From assembly GCA_964651395.1 (NCBI GenBank), contig CAZYXZ010000075.1, positions 1 through 15,634 on the forward strand: 15,634 nucleotides of DNA. The letters run 5' to 3'. The stretch comes from CAZYXZ01 sp964651395 (lineage in GTDB: Bacteria > Actinomycetota > Actinomycetes > BP-191). The notes under the pieces were generated by a model. That model saw only the letters and a list, made by a program, of their open reading frames with translations. It did no database searches and had not been told where the DNA came from. A program made the translations under genes and the position numbers. This document shows, piece after piece, positions 1 through 8,295 of the stretch; the first letter of the stretch is position 1; every line of letters begins with the position of its first letter.

Positions 1-2
1 GT

Positions 3-143
3 CCGTCCGGCACCGGCGCGATCGGCCCGACCGGTCCGACCGGCACCGGCGCGGTCGGCCCGACCGGTCCGTCCGGCACCGGCCCGACCGGCCCGACCGG
101 CGTCGGCGTGACCGGCCCGACCGGCCCGACCGGCTCCGGCGGC
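3..143 (+). repeat. GC-rich tandem repeat encoding Gly-X-Y triplets
   Basis: Near-identical units built from ggcccgaccggtccgacc-like blocks encode the collagen-like region. A roughly 33-bp (11-codon) super-unit is visible because a Gly-Thr-Gly step interrupts the triplet register at regular intervals. The repeat continues off the left edge. Confidence 0.75.
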
Positions 144-401
144 GCCAACCTGTCCAACCAGGTCACCGCCTCGATCGGCCTCAACACCGCCAACGGCGGG
201 ACGACGACGCTGGATGTCTCCTGCACGACCCCCGGTGACGTCGTGTACGGCGGCGGTGCCCAGATCACTAACACCGGCGGCGGCAGCGCACTCCGCTCGA
301 GCTTCCCGTTCGACGCGGACACCTGGCGGGTCGTCGCGGTCAACGTGGTGAACAGCTCGGCAGGGACCCTGCAGGCCTACGCCGTCTGCGGTGTCGCATA
401 G
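3..401 (+). CDS. Collagen-like repeat protein, 5'-partial
   Basis: The frame is open from the window edge, so the start lies upstream. The first ~47 visible residues are Gly-X-Y triplets dominated by GPT, with GAI, GAV and GPS variants, as in bacterial collagen-like surface proteins. The remaining ~85 residues form a non-repetitive C-terminal domain rich in Thr, Ser, Asn and Gly, with two cysteines (in DVSCTTPG and YAVCGVA near the end), which may be a folding or trimerisation cap. The internal GTG at 108 lies inside the repeat and is not the start. No anchor or membrane segment is visible in this part; a signal peptide, if present, would be upstream. The gene ends at TAG 399-401 and a strong hairpin follows. 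Surface location is inferred from the family. The collagen-like assignment is secure; the function is unknown. Confidence 0.85.
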   Translation, partial: PSGTGAIGPTGPTGTGAVGPTGPSGTGPTGPTGVGVTGPTGPTGSGGANLSNQVTASIGLNTANGGTTTLDVSCTTPGDVVYGGGAQITNTGGGSALRSSFPFDADTWRVVAVNVVNSSAGTLQAYAVCGVA

Positions 402-419
402 GCGCAGCACACGTGCACG

Positions 420-456
420 TGGAACGGGGCGGCCCCTTCGGGGTCGCCCCGTTCCA
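420..456 (+). terminator. Strong hairpin terminator after the collagen-like gene
   Basis: Arms 420-436 and 440-456 pair almost perfectly: TGGAACGGGGCG with CGCCCCGTTCCA, plus an inner CCCC/GGGG closed by a TTC or UUCG-type loop. No T-tract follows, as is usual for actinobacterial terminators. It starts 19 nt after the collagen gene stop and ends 13 nt before the next GTG. The 10-bp palindrome ACGTGCACGT (411-420) lies immediately upstream. Confidence 0.8.
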
Positions 457-468
457 CATGTCGGGCTC

Positions 469-3241
<2,773 letters not shown>

Positions 3242-3249
3242 GCGGGGGT

Positions 3250-3795
3250 CTAGTCGTCGCTCGGGCTGGGGCTCGGCGATGCCGAGGGGACGCGACTCGC
3301 GAGGCTCGGGTCGAGCCGCACGGCGTAGGCCAGCTCGCGGTCGCCTTCCTTGTGCTTGCCGATCGACTTGAGCGCGAACCCCACGTTGAGGTGCGCGGTG
3401 GCTTCCTGGGGGTTGATGTCGAGCACCTTGTAGTAGAGGTCGATCGCCTCCAGCGGCGCCCCCGCGTTGTTGCGCAGGATGGCCAGGTTGAACAGCGCGG
3501 CGCTGAACTTCGGGTCGAGCGCGATGACGGCGCGGTACTTCGCCTCCGCCTCGGCGGCGTTGCCCCGGGTCTGGTGCACGAGGCCGATGTTGTAGAGAGC
3601 CAGGGTGTTGTTGGGCTCGGCCTTGAGGGCCTTCTCGTACTCCTTCAGCGCGTCGTCGAGTCGACCGCTCATGTGTGCGCCGAGGCCCTTCTGGACCGAG
3701 GTGGCGGCGGTGACCTTGGCGTCGGGCTTGCCGCAGCCGGTCAGGGCGACGACGGCGAGCAACCCGGCTGCCGCCAACCGGCGCGCTCCTGGCAT
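3250..3795 (-). CDS. TPR-repeat lipoprotein
   Basis: A 181-residue protein with a lipoprotein signal: positively charged start (MPGARR), hydrophobic stretch and lipobox ALTGC, with C21 as the expected lipidated cysteine. The mature part holds about three to four tetratricopeptide repeats (residues ~35-165), with typical spacing of Gly, Ala and Tyr and helix ends at NPQ/DP (for example DALKEYEKALKAEPNN, then AEAKYRAVIALDPKF, then AIDLYYKVLDINPQ). It ends in a Ser-Pro-rich tail. TPRs are protein-binding scaffolds, so this is probably an outer-leaflet assembly or chaperone factor; the partner is unknown. ATG 3795 is chosen because GAGGAG (3804-3809) sits 8 nt upstream. It converges on the GT-C-like gene with 8 nt between stops and diverges from the GtrA gene. 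Confidence 0.88.
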   Translation of the reverse strand: MPGARRLAAAGLLAVVALTGCGKPDAKVTAATSVQKGLGAHMSGRLDDALKEYEKALKAEPNNTLALYNIGLVHQTRGNAAEAEAKYRAVIALDPKFSAALFNLAILRNNAGAPLEAIDLYYKVLDINPQEATAHLNVGFALKSIGKHKEGDRELAYAVRLDPSLASRVPSASPSPSPSDD

Positions 3796-3830
3796 GACGA
3801 GAACTCCTCGGTGCAGGGGAATTGCAGCAA

Positions 3831-3836
3831 ACGATA
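3831..3836 (-). promoter_or_regulatory. Candidate -10 box (TATCGT) for the TPR lipoprotein
   Basis: The minus strand reads TATCGT, matching TANNNT. It would give a leader of about 30 nt that contains the GAGGAG ribosome site. No convincing -35 box is seen. Confidence 0.4.
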
Positions 3837-3864
3837 CCCAACCTCCCTGTGGGCGCCACGCGGG

Positions 3865-3870
3865 TAGCCT
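3865..3870 (+). promoter_or_regulatory. Candidate -10 box (TAGCCT), leaderless start of the GtrA gene
   Basis: TAGCCT ends 6 nt before ATG 3877, so transcription would begin at or next to the A of the start codon. There is no Shine-Dalgarno sequence. This fits actinobacterial leaderless promoters. Confidence 0.5.
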
Positions 3871-3876
3871 CGCGGC

Positions 3877-4362
3877 ATGGCCATCCCGGTGCGTCCCGCG
3901 GCACTGCGGGCATGGCTGCGCTCGCCGACCGGCCGCACGATGCTCAAGTACTCGATGGTCTCGGTCGTCAGCGCCACGGTCGGCCAGCTGACGCTGGCCT
4001 TCACGTACGGCGTCCTGAAGCTCGGCTCCGCGGTCCTCTGCAACCTCATCGCCTGCATCACGGGCGGGATCCCGGCGTACTCGCTCAACCGCGCGTGGTC
4101 GTGGGGGAAGCGCGGCCGGTCCAGCCTCCGCGGCGAGCTGCTGCCGTTCGCGCTCATGACGCTCGCCGGCCTCGCGCTGTCCACGGGCCTGGTGGCCCTC
4201 GCCGAGGACTGGGCCCTGGACGCGGAGCTGTCCCACGCGGTGACCACGGCCGTGGTCAACGCCGCATCGCTGGGCGGGTTCGGGCTGGTCTGGATCGGCA
4301 AGTTCGTGGTGCTCAACCGGCTGCTGTTCGTCGTACGGGAGGACGCGACCCCGCCCGAGTGA
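3877..4362 (+). CDS. GtrA family membrane protein
   Basis: A 161-residue protein with four hydrophobic segments (about 24-44, 50-70, 88-109 and 122-147), the GtrA-family size and topology. The loop after the second helix has the family motif NRAWSWG (71-77), and the fourth helix is followed by a Lys/Asn/Arg stretch (GKFVVLNRLLF). GtrA proteins are thought to flip polyprenyl-phosphate-linked sugars or to assist the glycosyltransferase that makes them. A family 2 glycosyltransferase lies one gene downstream, which supports such a role here. ATG 3877 is chosen because a TAGCCT box lies 6 nt before it; no ribosome site is visible. The sugar is unknown. Confidence 0.85.
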   Translation: MAIPVRPAALRAWLRSPTGRTMLKYSMVSVVSATVGQLTLAFTYGVLKLGSAVLCNLIACITGGIPAYSLNRAWSWGKRGRSSLRGELLPFALMTLAGLALSTGLVALAEDWALDAELSHAVTTAVVNAASLGGFGLVWIGKFVVLNRLLFVVREDATPPE

Positions 4363-4366
4363 CCGG

Positions 4367-4394
4367 TTGACACCCTTTGTAATGATGTAATCAT
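4367..4394 (+). promoter_or_regulatory. Candidate promoter of the RHH-like gene (TTGACA / AATCAT)
   Basis: A perfect -35 box TTGACA (4367-4372) is followed after 16 nt by AATCAT (4389-4394), a four-of-six match to TATAAT. The predicted start site falls at or next to ATG 4402, giving a leaderless transcript. The -10 region lies inside the TGTAA direct repeats, so protein bound there would block polymerase. Confidence 0.5.
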
Positions 4395-4398
4395 GTAA
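4378..4398 (+). promoter_or_regulatory. Candidate operator: three TGTAA direct repeats at 8-bp spacing
   Basis: TGTAA occurs at 4378, 4386 and 4394, exactly 8 bp apart, and the palindrome ATGAT-GTA-ATCAT (4382-4394) overlaps them. The tract is strikingly AT-rich for this genome and ends 3 nt before the start codon. Ribbon-helix-helix repressors often bind short tandem or inverted elements of 7-8 bp, and the following gene encodes an RHH-like segment. Autoregulation is inferred. Confidence 0.55.
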
Positions 4399-4401
4399 GC
4401 C

Positions 4402-4941
4402 ATGACAGAGACCGAGCTCCAGGAGACCGTCCGCGGCTGGTTCACCGGCCGGCTGCCCGCCGACTGGTTCACCGCAGCACCGGAGGTCACCGTCGACCGC
4501 GACGAGATCGTCGTCGTAGGGGCCCTCGCCGCGCCGGACACCGCCGAGGGCGCGTCGGATGCCGAGCGGGCCGGCGCCCGCGCCGGACGGATCAAGGCCT
4601 TCCGCGAGGACACGCGCGGTCAGCGCATGCGCATCGCCGACGAGGCCCAGCACGCGTTCGTCCGCACCGTGTCGTGGGGCGCCGCCTGCGGCGACACCCG
4701 CGTGCTGTTCACCACGCTGGCCGCCCCCGTGATGACCCGCCTGCGCCAGCCGGACCGCGTCGTCCTCGACACCTTGGTCGAGGCCGGCGTGGCACGCAGC
4801 CGTAGCGACGCGCTGGCGTGGTGCGTCCGCCTGGTCGGCGAGCACGAGGCCGACTGGATCGGCTCGTTGCGCGAGGCGCTGGTCGGCGTCGAGTCCGCGC
4901 GGGCCACCGGCCCGTCGGGACGCAAGGTCGCCAACTCCTAG
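4402..4941 (+). CDS. Conserved actinobacterial protein with RHH-like C-terminal segment, probable regulator
   Basis: This 179-residue soluble protein looks like a conserved actinobacterial family, but no named function is recognised. The N-terminal half (about 1-60) has the pattern VTVDRDEIVVVGALA followed by an acidic stretch. A basic segment (RIKAFREDTRGQRMRIADEAQ, interrupted here at residues ~63-83) and SWGAACG (91-97) follow. Residues ~110-160 resemble a ribbon-helix-helix: a short strand (VMTRL), helix RVVLDTLVEAGV, the turn ARSRSDALAW, then a helix ending near 160. The S-R-S-[DE]-A turn after LVEAG is typical of CopG/ParD-like DNA binders. The tandem TGTAA operator directly before the gene supports a DNA-binding, self-regulating role. 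No toxin partner is adjacent. ATG 4402 lies at the predicted transcription start. The RHH call comes from pattern only. Confidence 0.7.
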   Translation: MTETELQETVRGWFTGRLPADWFTAAPEVTVDRDEIVVVGALAAPDTAEGASDAERAGARAGRIKAFREDTRGQRMRIADEAQHAFVRTVSWGAACGDTRVLFTTLAAPVMTRLRQPDRVVLDTLVEAGVARSRSDALAWCVRLVGEHEADWIGSLREALVGVESARATGPSGRKVANS

Positions 4942-4944
4942 ACT
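4939..4944 (+). promoter_or_regulatory. Candidate -10 box (TAGACT) for the GT2 gene, including the upstream stop codon
   Basis: TAGACT lies 7 nt before ATG 4952, a leaderless spacing. Its first three bases are the TAG stop of the RHH-like gene, so the stop codon and the -10 box share sequence. Confidence 0.5.
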
Positions 4945-4951
4945 GGCCGGC

Positions 4952-5689
4952 ATGCCGGCCTGCCTCGTCATCGTGCCCGCGCTCAACGAGCAGGCGTCCG
5001 TGGGCACCGTGGTCGGCGACCTGCGTGAGCTCGACTACGACGTCCTGGTCGTCGACGACGGTTCGTCCGACCGCACTGCCCAGGTGGCCGCGGAGGCCGG
5101 CGCCGTCGTGCTCCGGCTGCCGGTGAACCTCGGCGTGGGCGGCGCGCTCCAGTGCGGCTTCCGCTACGCCGTCAGCCACGGCTACGACGTCGTGGTCCAG
5201 TGCGACGCGGACGGCCAGCACCGGCCGGCGGAGATCTCGCGCCTGCTGGAGGCCATGGAGTCCACGGGTGCGGCGCTCGTCATCGGCACGCGCTTCCTCG
5301 ACGCGGGCAGCCGCCGCGGCCTGCCGCGGTCCCGGCGCCTCGCGATGCGCACCCTGGCCGGGCTCGCCAGCCGGCACGCCGGCCGGCCGCTCACCGACTC
5401 GAGCTCGGGCTTCCGCGCGATCCGGCGACCGCTGCTGGACCTCTTCGCGCACCACTACCCGGCGGAGTACCTCGGCGACACGGTCGAGGCGATCATCATG
5501 GCCGGGCGGGCCGGCTACGACGTCCGCGACGTCGAGGCGGCGATGGACGTGCGGCAGGCCGGCCGGTCGTCCGCGTCGACCCTCGCCGCGTCGTGGTACG
5601 TGCTGCGGGTGCTCGCGGCGATCGCCCTCGGCGCGGGTTCCCGGCGTACCCGGCAGGACGCGCGTCCGCTCGGCACGACGACGGACTAG
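4952..5689 (+). CDS. Family 2 glycosyltransferase, polyprenyl-phosphate (DPM1-like) type
   Basis: A 245-residue GT-A-fold enzyme. Visible motifs are the N-terminal PALNE (9-13), the nucleotide-binding VVDDGSSD (33-40), N59-LGVGGA, and the metal-binding CDADGQH (84-90) that serves as the DxD motif. GTRF near 112, then DSSSGFRAIRR around residues 150-160, follow the dolichol-phosphate mannose synthase pattern. Such enzymes move a sugar from a nucleotide donor to polyprenyl phosphate at the inner membrane face. There is no paired C-terminal membrane hairpin as in GtrB; only one short hydrophobic stretch (~214-228) is seen. It lies downstream of GtrA and the RHH-like gene and overlaps the convergent DUF2304 gene by 4 nt (CTAG). 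The sugar and acceptor are not known. Confidence 0.88.
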   Translation: MPACLVIVPALNEQASVGTVVGDLRELDYDVLVVDDGSSDRTAQVAAEAGAVVLRLPVNLGVGGALQCGFRYAVSHGYDVVVQCDADGQHRPAEISRLLEAMESTGAALVIGTRFLDAGSRRGLPRSRRLAMRTLAGLASRHAGRPLTDSSSGFRAIRRPLLDLFAHHYPAEYLGDTVEAIIMAGRAGYDVRDVEAAMDVRQAGRSSASTLAASWYVLRVLAAIALGAGSRRTRQDARPLGTTTD

Positions 5690-6045
5690 GACTCCTCCAG
5701 CCGCTGCACGCGCTCCTCGAGCAGGGCCTGCTCTTGCGCGAGTCGCCGCGACGCGTGCTCCGCATGCGAGAGCGCGACGCTCAGCTGTAGCGACACAGCC
5801 AGGAGGAAGAAGCCGAGGAAGCCCACGATCAGCCCGGTGGGAGTGAAGTGCAGGAACTCGGCGAGGGGGCGCACCAGGTCGAGGGCCGCGACCACCGCGC
5901 CGAGCAGCAACGTGCTGCAAACCACGAGCCAGCCCACGCCGAAGCGCAACGACAGCACGCCGCGCCGGGTCAGCCACACGGTCAGCGCCAGCCCGACCGC
6001 GCCGCCGAGTGCGAGGACGAGCGCCTGCACGACGACGCTGCTCAT
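5686..6045 (-). CDS. DUF2304 family small membrane protein
   Basis: A 119-residue protein with three hydrophobic helices (about 5-25, 35-56 and 70-92) and a charged C-terminal helix (~95-118; ASRRLAQEQALLEERVQRLEE) likely to form a coiled coil. This matches DUF2304, a family often found next to family 2 glycosyltransferases such as the one here, where it may tether or support the enzyme at the membrane. The gene is convergent with that glycosyltransferase and their ends overlap by 4 nt; co-directional arrangements are my general expectation for this pair. ATG 6045 lies 7 nt after a minus-strand TAGGAT box, so the message is probably leaderless. Function remains unproven. Confidence 0.8.
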   Translation of the reverse strand: MSSVVVQALVLALGGAVGLALTVWLTRRGVLSLRFGVGWLVVCSTLLLGAVVAALDLVRPLAEFLHFTPTGLIVGFLGFFLLAVSLQLSVALSHAEHASRRLAQEQALLEERVQRLEES

Positions 6046-6052
6046 GGCCCGG

Positions 6053-6058
6053 ATCCTA
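6053..6058 (-). promoter_or_regulatory. Candidate -10 box (TAGGAT) for the DUF2304 gene
   Basis: The minus strand reads TAGGAT, with 7 nt to ATG 6045 and no ribosome site, matching the leaderless pattern seen at several genes here. Confidence 0.45.
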
Positions 6059-6075
6059 GTGAGGGGTTGGCGCAG

Positions 6076-6115
6076 CCAGAGTCGCCCCGGCGCGTGGGCA
6101 CCGGGGCGACTCTGG
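6076..6115 (-). terminator. Perfect 15-bp hairpin terminator
   Basis: CCAGAGTCGCCCCGG (6076-6090) and CCGGGGCGACTCTGG (6101-6115) are exact inverted repeats around a 10-nt loop. It lies 8 nt past the stop of the small secreted peptide gene on the minus strand. No T-run follows. Confidence 0.8.
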
Positions 6116-6123
6116 AAGTCTGG

Positions 6124-6276
6124 CTACGCCTCCGGCGGCAGGCAGACGGACTGGTCGACCGGCGTGCCGTTGACGTCGAGGTGGATCTCGACACAGGCGA
6201 CCGGCTCGGCCTGGGCCGGTACGACGATGAAGCCGACGGCGGCTGCGATCCCTGCCACTGCGATGAGCTTGCGCAC
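6124..6276 (-). CDS. Small secreted two-cysteine peptide (50 aa precursor)
   Basis: The precursor has 50 residues. It begins with VRK, then a hydrophobic core (LIAVAGIAAAVGFIVVP), then AQA followed by EPV, a clear signal-peptidase site after residue 23. The mature peptide would be only 27 residues, with C28 and C45 able to form one disulphide. I do not recognise a named family or function. The GTG at 6276 is chosen over longer in-frame starts because GGAGG (minus strand of 6284-6288) sits 7 nt upstream and the signal peptide begins right there. The ribosome site lies in a small hairpin (6285-6297). The gene has its own strong terminator and is divergent from pckG. The gene is likely real; its role is open. 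Confidence 0.75.
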   Translation of the reverse strand: MRKLIAVAGIAAAVGFIVVPAQAEPVACVEIHLDVNGTPVDQSVCLPPEA

Positions 6277-6283
6277 GGTGTTT

Positions 6284-6297
6284 CCTCCAGTTTGGAG
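6284..6297 (-). promoter_or_regulatory. Ribosome site of the small peptide gene, inside a hairpin
   Basis: On the minus strand CTCCA-AAC-TGGAG forms a 5-bp stem with a 3-nt loop, and the right arm contains most of the GGAGG ribosome site 7 nt before GTG 6276. The stem could limit translation until opened. Confidence 0.45.
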
Positions 6298-6365
6298 AGG
6301 AGTCCCCCCGGCAGTTTCAATAACGCCGGTGCGGGAGATCCCTCGCATTGCGACCAGGGCAGGTT

Positions 6366-6387
6366 GGGGCTACCCCCTCGTTAGACT
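6366..6387 (+). promoter_or_regulatory. Candidate pckG promoter: palindrome plus TAGACT -10 box
   Basis: TAGACT (6382-6387) is the same hexamer as at the GT2 gene. Just upstream is the inverted repeat GGGG-CTA-CCCC (6366-6376), placed where a regulator could contact polymerase. Transcription would start near 6394, leaving a leader of about 78 nt. No good -35 box is seen. Confidence 0.45.
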
Positions 6388-6393
6388 GCAGGT

Positions 6394-6471
6394 CGCATCC
6401 CAACGCGCAACGAGGCGCCGGGCAGGTGTCCTCGTTGCGTTCCCGGAAACGGGCAAGTCGAGGAGCCAAGG
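6394..6471 (+). promoter_or_regulatory. Structured 5' leader of pckG
   Basis: CGCAACGAGG (6406-6415) pairs exactly with CCTCGTTGCG (6430-6439). A second hairpin, CCCG-GAAA-CGGG (6442-6453), has a GNRA-type tetraloop. The ribosome site GAGGAG (6460-6465) lies 6 nt before the ATG. TCCTCG (6429-6434) could pair instead with CGAGGA (6459-6464), covering that site, so two exclusive folds are possible. Confidence 0.5.
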
Positions 6472-8289
6472 ATGACCACCGCGATCCCGGGCCTGGAGCA
6501 GGCGCCGACGAAGCACGCGCGCCTGGTCGCGTGGGTCAGGGAGATCGCCGAGCTCACGCAGCCGGACCGCGTCGAGTGGTGCGACGGCTCCGAGGCGGAA
6601 TGGCAGCGGCTGACGCAGCTCCTCGTCGACCAAGGCACGTTCCGCAAGCTCGACGAGGGAACTCGGCCCAACTCGTTCTACTGCCGGTCCGACCCGAGTG
6701 ACGTCGCGCGCGTCGAGGACCGCACGTTCATCTGCTCCGAGCAGGAGGCGGACGCCGGACCGAACAACAACTGGGTGGACCCGGCGGAGATGCGGGGGAC
6801 GCTCAAGGGTCTGTTCGCCGGGGCGATGCGCGGCCGCACGATGTACGTCGTCCCGTTCTGCATGGGCCCGCTCGGCTCGGCCATCAGCCAGCTCGGCGTG
6901 GAGATCACCGACTCGGCGTACGTCGCGGTGTCGATGCGCATCATGACCCGTATGGGGGCCGCCGCCCTCGAGCAGCTCGGCGACGACGGCTTCTTCGTGC
7001 CGGCCGTGCACTCGGTCGGCGCGCCCCTCGCACCCGGACAGAGCGACGTCCCGTGGCCGTGCAACGACACGAAGTACATCAGCCACTTCCCGGAGACCCG
7101 CGAGATCTGGTCCTACGGCTCCGGCTACGGCGGCAACGCGCTGCTCGGCAAGAAGTGCTTCGCGTTGCGCATCGCGTCGGTCATGGCGCGCGACGAGGGC
7201 TGGCTCGCGGAGCACATGCTCATCCTCAAGCTCACCCCGCCGTCCGGTGACCCGCGCTACATCGCCGCGGCCTTCCCGTCGGCGTGCGGCAAGACCAACC
7301 TCGCGATGCTCGTGCCCACGGTGCCGGGGTGGCAGGTCGAGACGGTCGGCGACGACATCTGCTGGATGCGTTTCGCCGACGACGGACGCCTGCACGCCAT
7401 CAACCCGGAGGCCGGGTTCTTCGGCGTCGCGCCGGGCACCGGGGAGGACACCAACCCCAACGCCATCAAGACGCTGTGGGGCAACAGCATCTTCACGAAC
7501 GTCGCGCGCACGGACGACGGCGACGTCTGGTGGGAGGGCCTGACCAGGGACAAGCCCGCCCACCTGACCGACTGGAAGGGCCGCGACTGGACGCCGGAGG
7601 CCGCGGAGCCGGCGGCGCACCCCAACTCACGGTTCACCACGCCGGCCAGCCAGTGCCCCACCATCGCGCCCGAGTGGGAGGACCCGGCCGGCGTACCCAT
7701 CTCCGCGATCCTCTTCGGCGGCCGACGGGCGACGTCGGTCCCGCTGGTCACCGAGTCGCGCGACTGGCAGCACGGTGTGTTCCTCGGCTCCACGGTCTCG
7801 TCCGAGACGACGGCCGCGGCAGCCGGCGCGATCGGCGAGCTGCGCCGCGACCCGTTCGCGATGCTGCCGTTCTGCGGCTACCACATGGGCGACTACTTCG
7901 CGCACTGGCTGCACGTCGGCCGGCAGACGGACGCCGCCAAGCTGCCGCGGATCTTCTACGTCAACTGGTTCCGCAAGGACGCCGACGGCCGGTTCCTCTG
8001 GCCCGGTTTCGGCGAGAACAGCCGCGTGCTCAAGTGGGTGATCGAGCGGCTGGACGGCACCGCCGGTGGCGAGGACACGCCCATCGGCGTCGTGCCGACA
8101 CCCGACGCGCTCGACACCGACGGCCTCGACATCCCCGAGGCCGACCTGCGCACGCTGCTGTCCGTCGACCCCGAGGTGTGGCGGCAGGAGGCGGCGCTGA
8201 TCCCGGCGCACTTCGAGCGCTTCGGCGACCGGATGCCCAAGGAGCTCTGGGCCGAGTACGACGCGCTGCTGGCCCGGCTCGAGGGCTGA
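6472..8289 (+). CDS. pckG: Phosphoenolpyruvate carboxykinase (GTP)
   Basis: A 605-residue cytosolic enzyme of normal family length that converts oxaloacetate plus GTP to phosphoenolpyruvate, CO2 and GDP, the entry step of gluconeogenesis. The GTP-type P-loop with reactive cysteine, FPSACGKTN, lies at 268-276 (C272, K274). Other motifs are NSFYCRSDP near 67 (oxaloacetate side), YGSGYGGNALLGKKC near 216-230 with a metal-ligand Lys, EHMLILKL with the metal-ligand His, VGDDICWM near 295 (metal-binding Asp), and NWFRKDADGRFLWPGFGEN near 500-520 (guanine nucleotide pocket). ATG 6472 has GAGGAG 6 nt upstream. It heads an operon with the next two genes (6-nt gap, then ATGA overlap). The structured leader suggests post-transcriptional control. 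Confidence 0.98.
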   Translation: MTTAIPGLEQAPTKHARLVAWVREIAELTQPDRVEWCDGSEAEWQRLTQLLVDQGTFRKLDEGTRPNSFYCRSDPSDVARVEDRTFICSEQEADAGPNNNWVDPAEMRGTLKGLFAGAMRGRTMYVVPFCMGPLGSAISQLGVEITDSAYVAVSMRIMTRMGAAALEQLGDDGFFVPAVHSVGAPLAPGQSDVPWPCNDTKYISHFPETREIWSYGSGYGGNALLGKKCFALRIASVMARDEGWLAEHMLILKLTPPSGDPRYIAAAFPSACGKTNLAMLVPTVPGWQVETVGDDICWMRFADDGRLHAINPEAGFFGVAPGTGEDTNPNAIKTLWGNSIFTNVARTDDGDVWWEGLTRDKPAHLTDWKGRDWTPEAAEPAAHPNSRFTTPASQCPTIAPEWEDPAGVPISAILFGGRRATSVPLVTESRDWQHGVFLGSTVSSETTAAAAGAIGELRRDPFAMLPFCGYHMGDYFAHWLHVGRQTDAAKLPRIFYVNWFRKDADGRFLWPGFGENSRVLKWVIERLDGTAGGEDTPIGVVPTPDALDTDGLDIPEADLRTLLSVDPEVWRQEAALIPAHFERFGDRMPKELWAEYDALLARLEG

Positions 8290-8295
8290 GCCACC

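Noticed and set aside
4402..5689. Toxin-antitoxin pair made of the RHH-like protein and its neighbour
   Set aside because: The neighbours are GtrA and a GT2 enzyme; no small toxin gene lies beside it, and the protein is longer than typical antitoxins.
6124..6348. Longer 74-residue version of the secreted peptide, starting at 6348
   Set aside because: The extra 24 residues place the signal peptide internally, and the GGAGG site fits only GTG 6276.
6370..7620. A 416-residue minus-strand frame over pckG
   Set aside because: Arg/Val/Glu-rich antisense shadow of a certain pckG gene.
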